DNA of 64,000 bases from Candidatus Hydrogenedentota bacterium (GTDB lineage: Bacteria > Hydrogenedentota > Hydrogenedentia > Hydrogenedentales > CAITNO01), in assembly GCA_012730105.1 (NCBI GenBank), contig JAAYBJ010000066.1, positions 20,348-84,347 of the forward strand, in the 5' to 3' direction. Below the pieces are notes generated by a model. It had not been told where the DNA came from, searched no databases, and saw only the letters and a program-made list of their open reading frames with translations. The stretch's first letter is position 1. Each line of letters starts with the position of its first letter. The position numbers and the translations under genes were made by a program. Shown here in pieces: positions 1-7,947 of the stretch.

Positions 1-1
1 C

Positions 2-1105
2 TCTCTGTATATGCCTTTCCGGATCGGCCACGCGCTGGCGCTGAAGAAGGAATACGCCCCGGCTGAAAAACTGTTGCGTGCGGCGCTCGGCACGGAGCGG
101 GAACCCGTTCCGTATCGGCAGGATCTGTATTTTCACATTGGGGTGGTGTTAGCCGCCGACGGGCGCGTTCAGGAGGCCAGAGAGGCCTATGAGGAGGCGT
201 TGCGCCTGAATCCGGAAGACAGCCGGGCTCATAATGACCTCGGGGTGCTGCTCGAAAAGGAGGGCGACTTGGAAAACGCGCGGGCCCACTATCACGCAGC
301 TGTGTCAGCGCACCCGGATTTCGTGCTGGCATGGAGCAATCTCGGAGACCTGCTGGGGCGCGCGGGGGATCATGAGGGTGCGGTTGATGCTTTCAGGAAA
401 GCCTTGGAACACGCCCCGGATAACCCGGAATACGCGTATAATCTGGCGGTTCACCTGGCCGCTTCGGGAAAACCAGCGGAGGCTGCGGCGCAGTATCAGG
501 CTGTATTGGGGCGGGTGCCGAAAGACGTGCGTGTGCTTAACAACCTGGGACTGCTGTATGCCGAACAGGGAAAAACGGAAGAGGCCGTGGATCTTTTCCG
601 TCGTGCCCTTGAATATGTCCCGGATTATGGGTTGGCACGGGCTAACCTGGGCAATCTGCTGGTACAGTCAGGGGACTTTGACGGCGGCATCCGGGTGTAT
701 CGGGAGGGGCTTGACCTTGACCCGGAAAATGCCGATTTGCTGAACGGCATGGGTTATCAGTACGCAACGCATGGGGATCTGAAAGAGGCAGTGGCCTGTT
801 ATGAGGCTGCCTTGCGTCTCCAGCCCGAATTCATCCGGGCGCGCGTCAATCTTGCCCATGCCTGGCTGCGTCTGGAGGATGCCGACCGCGCTTTGAAAGA
901 ATTTGAAACCCTGAGCCGGAATGACCCGTCCAATCCGGATTTCCCGCTTGAAATGGGAAATATCCACGCCGGGGCGGGCCAGTATGAGGAAGCGGTGCGC
1001 CACTACACCCGCGCCCTTGAAATAGCCCCGGAATTTGAGGCCGCCAGGAACAACCTGGAAGTGGTGCGGAAACTGGCCGGGAGTCCGTCGCAACCAGGAG
1101 GGTAG
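2..1105 (+). CDS. TPR-repeat protein (5' end outside window)
   Basis: The visible 360-odd residues are about nine consecutive 34-residue tetratricopeptide repeats, with recurring patterns such as LGxLLxxxGDxxxA and YxxALxLxP. TPR arrays are protein-protein interaction scaffolds; no catalytic domain is visible. An ATG lies at position 11, but the frame stays open to base 2 and the first residues already form TPR helix A, so the true start is probably upstream and this entry is partial. The stop is 1 bp before the ATG of the pteridine-reductase-like gene, whose ribosome binding site (CAGGAGGG, 1095-1102) lies inside this gene, so the two are probably co-transcribed. A functional link to folate synthesis is not evident. 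Confidence 0.85.
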   Translation, partial: SLYMPFRIGHALALKKEYAPAEKLLRAALGTEREPVPYRQDLYFHIGVVLAADGRVQEAREAYEEALRLNPEDSRAHNDLGVLLEKEGDLENARAHYHAAVSAHPDFVLAWSNLGDLLGRAGDHEGAVDAFRKALEHAPDNPEYAYNLAVHLAASGKPAEAAAQYQAVLGRVPKDVRVLNNLGLLYAEQGKTEEAVDLFRRALEYVPDYGLARANLGNLLVQSGDFDGGIRVYREGLDLDPENADLLNGMGYQYATHGDLKEAVACYEAALRLQPEFIRARVNLAHAWLRLEDADRALKEFETLSRNDPSNPDFPLEMGNIHAGAGQYEEAVRHYTRALEIAPEFEAARNNLEVVRKLAGSPSQPGG

Positions 1106-1106
1106 T

Positions 1107-1853
1107 ATGGAATCGGGTACATTGAAGGGAAAGACCGCCCTGGTAACCGGGGCGGCGAAACGCATTGGGGCGGCGATTGCCGCGGCGTTGTCGGAGCGCG
1201 GGACGCATGTGGTTATACACTATAATCGTGCGGAGGCGGAAGCGCTACAACTGGCAAAGGATATTATGGACCGGGGCGGGAATGCGTCGACTGTTCAAGG
1301 CGGCTTGGGTGATGCCCACGACGTTGAGCGACTCATGGAAACCGCTATCCAAGCGTGTGGCAAGGTGGATATCCTCGTGAACAACGCCTCCATTTTTAAT
1401 GAGATGGAGTTTATGGGCAGTACCGAGGCGGCGGTGCGGGAAAACATGATGATTAACGCCGTGGCGCCCATGTTGCTTGCTCAGCGCTTTGCCGCCCAGG
1501 GCATGTCCGGCGCTATTATCAACATGATTGACACGATGGTCATGGATTATGATAGAAAGCATGTGCCCTATCATATAAGCAAAAAAACGCTGCACGCGCT
1601 TACTAAAATGATGGCTGTCGAGTTCGCGCCGACCATCCGGGTCAATGCCGTGGCCCCGGGGTTGATATTGCCGCCAGAAGGGCAGGACGAGGCCTACCTC
1701 GCGCGCCTGGCGTCCAGCAATCCCCTGAACCGCTACGGAAACACCGGGGACATCGTGCGCGCGGTGCTGTACCTGTTGGAATCGGACTTCGTGACAGGGC
1801 AAACACTCTATGTGGACGGCGGGAGACATTTGAGAGGACACATGTATGAATGA
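1107..1853 (+). CDS. folM: SDR-family pteridine reductase-like protein (FolM/PTR1 type)
   Basis: A 248-residue classical short-chain dehydrogenase. The cofactor loop is TGAAKRIG (residues 14-21), which fits the TGX3RXG form typical of pteridine reductases (PTR1, FolM) rather than the usual TGxxxGIG. Asp142, Tyr155 and Lys159 occupy the PTR1 catalytic positions, and the Asp-to-Tyr spacing of 13 matches Leishmania PTR1 (D181/Y194/K198). By family knowledge it would use NADPH to reduce dihydrobiopterin/dihydromonapterin or dihydrofolate. The start is chosen at 1107 because CAGGAGGG lies just upstream; an in-frame ATG at 1035 lies inside the TPR gene. It overlaps folB by 8 bp and heads a folB-folK-folE operon, which supports a pterin role. 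No folA-type DHFR is visible nearby, so it may supply that activity (inference). Confidence 0.8.
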   Translation: MESGTLKGKTALVTGAAKRIGAAIAAALSERGTHVVIHYNRAEAEALQLAKDIMDRGGNASTVQGGLGDAHDVERLMETAIQACGKVDILVNNASIFNEMEFMGSTEAAVRENMMINAVAPMLLAQRFAAQGMSGAIINMIDTMVMDYDRKHVPYHISKKTLHALTKMMAVEFAPTIRVNAVAPGLILPPEGQDEAYLARLASSNPLNRYGNTGDIVRAVLYLLESDFVTGQTLYVDGGRHLRGHMYE

Positions 1854-2214
1854 GTCGTCTTTGGACCGGATTTACATAAGGGATCTTCACACACGTTGTA
1901 TCCTCGGCATTTTTCCCGAGGAACGGGAAAAGCCCCAGGAAATCAACATCAATATCATTCTTTACGCAGACTTGCGCAAAGCGGGAGAGACTGACGCTAT
2001 TGAAGATACGGTCGACTATAAGGAGGTGAAACAGCGGGTCTTGGCCTATGTGGAAAGTTCCGCCTGTTTCCTGGTTGAAAAACTTGCCCGTGAAGTCGCG
2101 GACATTTGCCTGGCCAGCCCCGGGGTGGAACAGGTGACCGTGACGGTGGACAAGCCTGGCGCCCTGCGCTTTGCTCGAAGCGTGGCCGTGGAAATCACCC
2201 GGAAACGGGTTTAG
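1846..2214 (+). CDS. folB: Dihydroneopterin aldolase
   Basis: A 122-residue protein of normal FolB length. FolB converts 7,8-dihydroneopterin to 6-hydroxymethyl-7,8-dihydropterin and glycolaldehyde in the cytosol. Family hallmarks are present: a GIFPEER segment (residues 21-27) carrying the pterin-binding/catalytic glutamate region, the DTVDYKEV segment (54-61), and TVDKPGALRFA near residues 100-110, where Lys103 corresponds to the catalytic lysine. The start overlaps the end of the upstream reductase (ATG at 1846, reductase stop at 1851-1853), with GAGAGGA a short distance upstream, so translation is probably coupled. Confidence 0.93.
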   Translation: MNESSLDRIYIRDLHTRCILGIFPEEREKPQEININIILYADLRKAGETDAIEDTVDYKEVKQRVLAYVESSACFLVEKLAREVADICLASPGVEQVTVTVDKPGALRFARSVAVEITRKRV

Positions 2215-2233
2215 TTTGGATGATCAGTCAAAG

Positions 2234-2755
2234 ATGCCCATGAGACGATGCTATATTTCCGTGGGTGGCAATATCCGGCCGGAAGAAGCCATCCCGCGGG
2301 CGTTGGACATGCTTCACAGCGTGTGTCCGATACGGGCGGTCTCCACTTTTTATCGGACGGCGGCCATTGACCGTCCTGAACAGCCTCCCTATTTGAACGG
2401 TGTCGCCCTCATTCTGTACGGCGGGCAGCCGGGACTGCTGAAGCGTGATATACTAAGGCCTATTGAAGCGGCCCTGGGCCGGGTGCGAACCGCGGACCCT
2501 TATGCCGCCCGCCCGGTGGATTTGGACGTCATTCTGTGTGGTACGCTGGTGGTGGATGAATCCGGGTTGCGCCTGCCTGATCCGGACATCCGGGAACGGG
2601 TCTTTCTGGCGGCGGGATTGCTGGAACTGGAACCGGAATTGATTTTGCCGGGCACGGCACTATTTATACAAGACTTGTTCACGCAGGAGCAACGTGACAC
2701 TCTTGTGCCTGACATGCCCTTTACAACGGCCCTTAAAGAAAGGTTTCATGCATGA
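2234..2755 (+). CDS. folK: 2-amino-4-hydroxy-6-hydroxymethyldihydropteridine pyrophosphokinase (HPPK)
   Basis: A 173-residue FolK that transfers pyrophosphate from ATP to 6-hydroxymethyl-7,8-dihydropterin, the step after FolB. The HPPK signature [11 protein letters not shown] supplies the two Mg-binding aspartates, the N-terminus begins YISVGGN, and the conserved FYRTAAID and [11 protein letters not shown] blocks are present. The start is uncertain: ATG at 2234 or 2240 gives a normal N-terminus and neither has a strong Shine-Dalgarno. A longer frame reaches 2171 inside folB, but those extra residues look unlike the family. It ends in an ATGA overlap with folE. Confidence 0.92.
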   Translation: MPMRRCYISVGGNIRPEEAIPRALDMLHSVCPIRAVSTFYRTAAIDRPEQPPYLNGVALILYGGQPGLLKRDILRPIEAALGRVRTADPYAARPVDLDVILCGTLVVDESGLRLPDPDIRERVFLAAGLLELEPELILPGTALFIQDLFTQEQRDTLVPDMPFTTALKERFHA

Positions 2756-3321
2756 ATATTGAACGCGTCAGCGCGCTGGTGCGCGAATTGTTGATGGAAA
2801 TCGGTGAAGATCCGGACCGTGAAGGGTTGCTGAAAACACCGGAACGCTATGCCAAAGCGCTGAAATTCCTGACCAACGGCTACCACCAGGATATTGACGC
2901 CATCATCAACAACGCCATTTTCGAGGCGGAATCCAACAACATGATCATCATGCGTGACATTGAGCTCTACAGCATGTGCGAGCATCACATGCTGCCCTTT
3001 TTCGGGCGGGCTCATGTCGGCTATATCGCCAAGAAAAAGGTGATCGGTCTGAGCAAAATCGCGCGGATAGTGGATTTCTATGCGCGGCGCCTCCAGATCC
3101 AGGAACGCCTGACGGCGCAAATCGCCCGTGCGCTCATGGACCACACCAAGGCGGAGGGCGTGGGGGTGGTGCTCGAATGCAAACACCTGTGCACCATGAT
3201 GCGTGGCGTGGAAAAACAAAACTCCATCATGACCACGTCCTCGGTGCTGGGCAGTTTTCATGACGATGAGATCACGCGACAGGAGTTCCTGCAGTTGATC
3301 GGCAGAGACACGCGGGGATAA
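2752..3321 (+). CDS. folE: GTP cyclohydrolase I
   Basis: A 189-residue type I GTP cyclohydrolase, the first step of pterin synthesis (GTP to 7,8-dihydroneopterin triphosphate). Zinc ligands are present as Cys76, His79 (in [10 protein letters not shown]) and Cys147 (in [11 protein letters not shown]); the 76/79/147 spacing equals that of E. coli Cys110/His113/Cys181. The catalytic His region around GRAHVGYIA and the GLSKIARIV motif are intact. It overlaps folK by four bases (ATGA) and is the last gene of the operon. The stop is 2 bp from the stop of convergent cysA, leaving no room for a dedicated terminator between them. Confidence 0.96.
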   Translation: MNIERVSALVRELLMEIGEDPDREGLLKTPERYAKALKFLTNGYHQDIDAIINNAIFEAESNNMIIMRDIELYSMCEHHMLPFFGRAHVGYIAKKKVIGLSKIARIVDFYARRLQIQERLTAQIARALMDHTKAEGVGVVLECKHLCTMMRGVEKQNSIMTTSSVLGSFHDDEITRQEFLQLIGRDTRG

Positions 3322-3323
3322 AC

Positions 3324-4400
3324 TTAGATGGCGTAATCTTCCGTGAAGATACGGACGTTTCTCAGGCTGACGAGCACCTGTTCACCGACCTCGGGTTGCA
3401 GTATTTTGTGGCGTTCGTGGGTGAGTTCGACCAGCAACGTCTCGCCGGTCTGCATTTCCAGTTCCACTTTTACATGGGGACCGGCGGACTGGATGCGGCG
3501 CACCACGGCGGGCGCCACCGGCGAGCCGTCGGATTCGCGGAGAATGTCCAGGTCGTGGGGGCGCACAAACAGGCGGGCAGGCGCCCCTTCTTTGGACGCG
3601 CCGCCGGAGGCCTGTATGCGCCAGGGGCCGAAAACGGCCTTGCCCGACTCCACGCGGCCGTGGAAAAGGTTTACATTGCCCAGGAACTTCATGACGAATT
3701 CCGTGGTGGGTTGGTGGAAGACTTCATCCGGCGTCCCGATTTGCTCGATCCTGCCTTCATTCATCACCACCACCCGGTTTGCGAGTTCTAACGCTTCCTC
3801 CTGATCGTGGGTGACAAAGACGCTCGTGACATGAATTTCTTCGTGGAGGCGGCGCAGCCATTTGCGCAGGTCCTGGCGCACCCGCGCGTCAAGGGCGCCG
3901 AAGGGTTCGTCCAGCAGCAGCACCCTCGGTTCAATGGCCAGGGCGCGTGCCAGGGCGACCCGCTGGCGTTGTCCACCAGACAATTGGGACGGATAGCGGC
4001 TGCCCAAATTTTCCAACTGTATCAGCCTGAGCAACTGTGTTACTTTTTCCCGTATCGCGGCCTTGTCCGGCCGTTCCGCGCGGGGACGGACCCGCATGCC
4101 GAAGGCGATGTTCTCAAACACAGTCATATGGCGGAACAGGGCGTAATGCTGAAAGACAAAGCCGACCCGGCGGCTTCCGGCGCTACGGTCGGCCACATCT
4201 TCGTCACTGAGGAGAACCCGCGCGTTCGGGCCGGGGTCTGGAGCGTCCAGGCCTGCAATGATACGGAGCAGGGTGGTCTTGCCGGAGCCGGATGGACCGA
4301 GCAGTGCGACCAGCTCCCCGGAATCCACGCGCAGGCTGACGTCACGCAGGGCTTTGAAACGTCCAAAGGACTTGCTGATATTCTGAACTTCTATGCTCAC
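3324..4400 (-). CDS. cysA: Sulfate/thiosulfate ABC transporter ATP-binding protein
   Basis: A 358-residue ABC ATPase powering the CysTW permease. Walker A is GPSGSGKTT (about residues 36-44), the signature is LSGGQRQR, Walker B is [11 protein letters not shown], and the switch His lies in [10 protein letters not shown]-terminal TOBE-like region follows (about 240-358). The start is taken as a GTG at 4400, because AAGGAG precedes it and it forms a GTGA overlap with the cysW stop; an ATG at 4466 lies deep inside cysW and adds a non-homologous leader. It is the last gene of the Rrf2-sbp-cysT-cysW-cysA operon. Confidence 0.93.
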   Translation of the reverse strand: MSIEVQNISKSFGRFKALRDVSLRVDSGELVALLGPSGSGKTTLLRIIAGLDAPDPGPNARVLLSDEDVADRSAGSRRVGFVFQHYALFRHMTVFENIAFGMRVRPRAERPDKAAIREKVTQLLRLIQLENLGSRYPSQLSGGQRQRVALARALAIEPRVLLLDEPFGALDARVRQDLRKWLRRLHEEIHVTSVFVTHDQEEALELANRVVVMNEGRIEQIGTPDEVFHQPTTEFVMKFLGNVNLFHGRVESGKAVFGPWRIQASGGASKEGAPARLFVRPHDLDILRESDGSPVAPAVVRRIQSAGPHVKVELEMQTGETLLVELTHERHKILQPEVGEQVLVSLRNVRIFTEDYAI

Positions 4401-5263
4401 GGAATAACTCCTTCTTCGGCCGCGGGTTCTTCTGCACTCAGGCGCTTTTCCCGTTTCAACCGCCATTCCAATGCGCTTTTGATGACCAGCGTAACCAGGG
4501 CAAGCAGGGTCAACAGGGAGGCAACGGCGAAGGCGGCGGCAAAATTATATTCGTTGTATAGAATTTCGATATGCAGAGGCATGGTGGTGGTGGCGCCTCG
4601 GATGTGGCCGGATACGACGGAAACGGCGCCGAATTCGCCCATGGCGCGGGCGTTACACAAAATCGCCCCGTAGAGAAGCGCCCACTTGATGTTGGGGAGC
4701 GTAATGTGCCAGAAGGTTTTCAGTCCGCTTGCACCCAGGGAAATGGCGGCCTGCTCTTCGTCCTGGCCCTGTTCCTGCATGAGCGGAATGAGTTCCCGCG
4801 CGACAAAGGGAAACGTAATGAAGAGTGTCGCGATGAGGATGCCCGGCACCGCGAAAATAATTTTGATGTCAGCACTCTGAAGCCAAGGCCCGAACACGCC
4901 GTTTGTGCCGAGAAATAAAATAAACAGGAACCCGGCGATTACCGGCGGGATGGCAAAGGGCAGGTCTATCAAAGTGAGCAGCAGGCTTTTGCCCCGAAAC
5001 TCAAACTTGGTGAGTGCCCAGGCCGCGGCAAGGCCGAACAGTACATTCATCGGTACCGATACCGCCGACGCCAGCAGGGTCAGGAATATGGCGGCGCGTG
5101 CGTCCGGCTCGGTTATTGCGGCGATATAGGCAGCGATGCCCCCGCGGAAGGCCTCCGTAAACACAATCGTCAGGGGGAGCGCTAGAAAAAGGGTAAGAAA
5201 CGCTATGGTAATGAAGATGCAGCAGTACCCCGGCCAGCGTGCTGTTTTTGGTTTATGAAGCAT
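4397..5263 (-). CDS. cysW: Sulfate ABC transporter permease CysW
   Basis: A 288-residue inner-membrane permease with about six hydrophobic segments. The cytoplasmic EAA loop, which contacts the ATPase, is visible as [22 protein letters not shown], with the typical G at the fixed position. The C-terminal segment [14 protein letters not shown] is the conserved CysW/CysT block. The start is ATG at 5263, one base after the cysT stop, with a GGCGG-type ribosome site; an upstream in-frame ATG at 5308 lies inside cysT. Together with CysT it forms the membrane channel for sulfate or thiosulfate. Confidence 0.92.
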   Translation of the reverse strand: MLHKPKTARWPGYCCIFITIAFLTLFLALPLTIVFTEAFRGGIAAYIAAITEPDARAAIFLTLLASAVSVPMNVLFGLAAAWALTKFEFRGKSLLLTLIDLPFAIPPVIAGFLFILFLGTNGVFGPWLQSADIKIIFAVPGILIATLFITFPFVARELIPLMQEQGQDEEQAAISLGASGLKTFWHITLPNIKWALLYGAILCNARAMGEFGAVSVVSGHIRGATTTMPLHIEILYNEYNFAAAFAVASLLTLLALVTLVIKSALEWRLKREKRLSAEEPAAEEGVIP

Positions 5264-5264
5264 A

Positions 5265-6104
5265 TTAATCCGCCTGTCGTGCTTTGTGGCTGAACCGCCA
5301 CTGAACAATATTGATAGCCAACAGAATCAGAAAAGAAAGGAGGAGTGTTAGGGTTGCCAACGCGGTGGCGCCCGCATAGTCAAATTGCTCGAGTTTTCCC
5401 ATGATCAGAAGGGAGATGATCTCTGTTCGCAGGGGCATGTTTCCCGAAATGAAAACCACGGAACCGTATTCGCCAAGGGCGCGCGCGAGGGAAAGGGCAA
5501 AGCCTGTCAACATGGCGGGCTTGAGCGACGGAAAGATTACACTGATGAATATGCGCAATCGGGAAGCGCCCAGGCTCAGGGCGGCCTCTTCATATTCCGG
5601 ATCCAGGTCTTCGATGGCCGGCTGCAGGGTGCGGACGGCGAAGGGCAACCCGATGAACGTCAGGGCGACAACCACCCCGGCGGGCGCAAAGGCAATCTGT
5701 ATTCCCAGTGGTTCCAGTATTCTTCCGACAAGGCCCGTGCGCGCGAACAGGGTGGTCAGGGCAATACCTGAAACCGCGGTGGGCAGGGCAAAAGGCAGGT
5801 CAACCAGGGCGTCCACCACGCGGCGGCCCGGGAAAGGATAGCGGACCAGCGTCCAGGCCACCACGAAACCGAACACCAGGTTTAGAAATGCCCCGGCAAA
5901 TGCGGCGCCGAAGGTCAGTTTAAAGGCCGCAAGGGTGCGCGGGTCCGTAAGCACGTTCAAGTACACGCTTGCGTCCAGGGAGAGCGCTTTGAAGCCGAGC
6001 ACGGCGACTGGAAAAAGCACCAGCAGGCTAAGGTACAAAACCGTGTACCCCAGGGTCAGGCCGAAGCCCGGCAAGAAGTGTTGGCGTCGGTGTCGTAGGG
6101 CCAT
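5265..6104 (-). CDS. cysT: Sulfate ABC transporter permease CysT
   Basis: A 279-residue permease, partner of CysW, with about six membrane segments beginning at LPGFGLTLGYTVLYLSLLV. The EAA loop reads EEAALSLGASRLRIFISVIFP, and the conserved LARALGEYGSVVFISGN block lies near the C-terminus. The start at 6104 is preceded by GGGAGG. A longer frame reaches 6245 but would overlap the sbp gene and add an unrelated leader. The gene lies 25 bp downstream of the sbp stop. Confidence 0.93.
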   Translation of the reverse strand: MALRHRRQHFLPGFGLTLGYTVLYLSLLVLFPVAVLGFKALSLDASVYLNVLTDPRTLAAFKLTFGAAFAGAFLNLVFGFVVAWTLVRYPFPGRRVVDALVDLPFALPTAVSGIALTTLFARTGLVGRILEPLGIQIAFAPAGVVVALTFIGLPFAVRTLQPAIEDLDPEYEEAALSLGASRLRIFISVIFPSLKPAMLTGFALSLARALGEYGSVVFISGNMPLRTEIISLLIMGKLEQFDYAGATALATLTLLLSFLILLAINIVQWRFSHKARQAD

Positions 6105-6129
6105 CTGGCGCCTCCCGCATGGTTGTCCT

Positions 6130-7203
6130 TTACTCTGATGCCGAAAATATCCTGCTGAAAAGTCCCGTATCCGAAAAGTGTCTTTCATGGGCGGCCTGCC
6201 AACCGCCAAACAACTCTTCCACGGAAAAGAGTTCAATATCCGCAAAACTGTTCATCTGTTTCGGGTCCGCGTATTCCGCGTGGCGGGGCCTAAAATGGTG
6301 TCTGGCGATCATATGTTGCGCTTCCGGGCGGTACAGGTACTCCAGATAGGCACGGGCAACCCGGTCCGTTCCGCGACGCGTGGTGATGGCGTCTACCCAG
6401 GCTACTGTCGGCTCGGTCAGGATGCTCACCGTGGGCACTACCAGTTCCACCTCAGCCCCGGCATCGAGATCTAAGACGAGGAAAGCTTCATTTTCCCATG
6501 TTAACAGCACGTCGCCTATCTTTCGTTGCATGAAGGTGGTGGTGGCCGCTCGCGCTCCTGAATCCAGGACCGTAACATTCTTGAACAGTTGGCGAACAAA
6601 TGCAAAGGCCTGTTCTTCCACTTCGGTCAGCGGGGCCCCTGGCGGGGAAGAGGGCGGGGGGGTATCCTTGCAGGCCTTGCGAAGGGCATATCCCCAGGCG
6701 GCAAGATAATTCCAGCGCGCCCCGCCGGAGGTGCGGGGGTTCGGGGTGATGACCTCAATGTCAGGGCGTATCAAATCGTCCCAATCATGAATGGATTTGG
6801 GATTCCCTTTTCTTACAAGAAAGACAATGGTGGAAGTATAGGGAGCGCTGTTGAAAGGAAGCCGCTGCTGCCAGTCCGTCACGATCAGGCCGCTGTTCCG
6901 GGCAATGCCATCGATATCATAGGCCAGCGCAAGGGTCACCACGTGCGCTTCTAGTCCGTCGATTACGGATCGGGCCTGTTTGCCGGATCCCCCGTGGGAC
7001 TGTCGGATGGAAACCTGCTGTCCCGTTTCTTCCCGCCAGGTGTCGGCAAACCAGGCGTTATAGTCCTGGTAAAACTCCCGCGTGGGGTCATAAGAAACGT
7101 TCAATAACTCCACTCGGTCAGAAGCGCCTTCTTTGGTGCACGAACTTGCCTGGAAAAGAGACAGGATACAGCAGGCGGCAACTAAGGGTTTCGGGATGTT
7201 CAT
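6130..7203 (-). CDS. sbp: Sulfate-binding periplasmic protein
   Basis: A 357-residue solute-binding protein delivering sulfate (or thiosulfate) to CysTWA. The family signature SYDPTREFYQDYN follows the signal region, and the ligand-loop motifs SHGGSGKQARSV and NPRTSGGARWN are present. The N-terminus is hydrophobic and ends in FQASSC (Cys22), so it may be lipid-anchored, although the lipobox is not ideal (Ala rather than Leu at -3). The ATG at 7203 follows GAAAGG. The gene starts 14 bp after the end of the Rrf2-type regulator, indicating one transcript. Confidence 0.93.
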   Translation of the reverse strand: MNIPKPLVAACCILSLFQASSCTKEGASDRVELLNVSYDPTREFYQDYNAWFADTWREETGQQVSIRQSHGGSGKQARSVIDGLEAHVVTLALAYDIDGIARNSGLIVTDWQQRLPFNSAPYTSTIVFLVRKGNPKSIHDWDDLIRPDIEVITPNPRTSGGARWNYLAAWGYALRKACKDTPPPSSPPGAPLTEVEEQAFAFVRQLFKNVTVLDSGARAATTTFMQRKIGDVLLTWENEAFLVLDLDAGAEVELVVPTVSILTEPTVAWVDAITTRRGTDRVARAYLEYLYRPEAQHMIARHHFRPRHAEYADPKQMNSFADIELFSVEELFGGWQAAHERHFSDTGLFSRIFSASE

Positions 7204-7217
7204 AAAGGCCTTTCATA

Positions 7218-7682
7218 TCATATCCCTGAGCCGTTGTTGTGTTGGTGTTGCACGGAACTTCCGGATATGGGCGTGTGGTCTCCAATCAGGTCAGCAAGCG
7301 TTGTTCGATCCAGCAGGGCCGCAGTGTAATTCCGTATTCCCAGAAATAAAGGACGGAAGAGGCAGGTATTTTCCTGGCTGCATGCCTCGTAATGGGTTAT
7401 GGAGACACAGCCGATCGGGGCAAGTACGCCGTCGAAAACGCGCACCACTTCGCCCACCGTGATGTCACGGGGGCGCTTGGCAAGCAGCAGTCCTCCTTCT
7501 CGACCGGGCAATGTGGTCACCCACCCGTTTTGTTTCAAGTCAAGAACGATCTGCTGGAGGAAACGATAGGGAATGTCATTGACGGTGGAAAGTTTGCGAA
7601 TGGAAATCTGTCGTTCTTCTTCCTGAATGGCCAGATAGCATAAGGTCCTAAGCGCATAATCTGACTTCTTTGACAACTTCAT
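7218..7682 (-). CDS. Rrf2-family transcriptional regulator of the sulfate operon
   Basis: A 154-residue Rrf2-type winged-helix regulator. The N-terminus MKLSKKSDYALRTLCYLA, the helix-turn-helix around IPYRFLQQIVLDLKQNGWV and the wing GREGGLLLAK are characteristic. Cys92, Cys101 and Cys107 form a C-X8-C-X5-C cluster where IscR and NsrR hold an iron-sulfur cluster with C-X5-C-X5-C, so a cluster or a cysteine/redox sensor is possible but the spacing differs. As first gene of the sulfate-uptake operon it is likely a sulfur-status regulator, analogous in role to CymR-type Rrf2 proteins (inference). An inverted repeat at 7692-7720 in its own promoter region suggests autoregulation. Confidence 0.88.
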   Translation of the reverse strand: MKLSKKSDYALRTLCYLAIQEEERQISIRKLSTVNDIPYRFLQQIVLDLKQNGWVTTLPGREGGLLLAKRPRDITVGEVVRVFDGVLAPIGCVSITHYEACSQENTCLFRPLFLGIRNYTAALLDRTTLADLIGDHTPISGSSVQHQHNNGSGI

Positions 7683-7691
7683 AAGACATAT

Positions 7692-7720
7692 CCTATCTTA
7701 TATATTCACGACCTGATAGG
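7692..7720. promoter_or_regulatory. Candidate Rrf2 operator (inverted repeat)
   Basis: CCTATC at 7692-7697 and GATAGG at 7715-7720 are perfect inverted arms separated by 17 bp. The element lies immediately downstream of the -10 box of the minus-strand promoter, across the likely transcription start, where a repressor would block initiation. That the Rrf2 protein binds here is inference. Confidence 0.4.
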
Positions 7721-7721
7721 T

Positions 7722-7750
7722 ATTATATATGGCAGTGCATCGAATTGCAA
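7722..7750 (-). promoter_or_regulatory. Sigma70-type promoter for the Rrf2-sbp-cysTWA operon
   Basis: On the minus strand a -35 box TTGCAA (7750-7745) and a perfect -10 box TATAAT (7727-7722) are separated by exactly 17 bp. The first ATG is 40 bp downstream of the -10 box. Confidence 0.6.
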
Positions 7751-7785
7751 GCCTTAAACGTTTTAATCGCCATGCTTTTCAGGGA

Positions 7786-7816
7786 TTGTCCTTTGGGAAC
7801 ATGCTAATGGTATAAT
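7786..7816 (+). promoter_or_regulatory. Extended -10 promoter for the epimerase-aminotransferase gene
   Basis: A perfect TATAAT at 7811-7816 is preceded by TGG, forming an extended -10 (TGnTATAAT). A weak -35 (TTGTCC, 7786-7791) lies 19 bp upstream. The inferred leader to the ATG at 7948 is about 125 nt. Confidence 0.5.
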
Positions 7817-7947
7817 GTCTTATCTACAAGGCCTTTGAGTCGTTTACAGCGGTACAAGAGGGTGTCTCACGCAAATCGTCAGTGAATCCGTCTTATACCG
7901 TCGCAATCCGTGTGCGGGAAGATAAATCCAAGGAGCGGCACAGGTTC

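Noticed and set aside
3807..4673. Plus-strand open frame of 288 codons opposite cysA/cysW
   Set aside because: It is antisense to highly conserved ABC transporter genes; no ribosome site or homology by eye.
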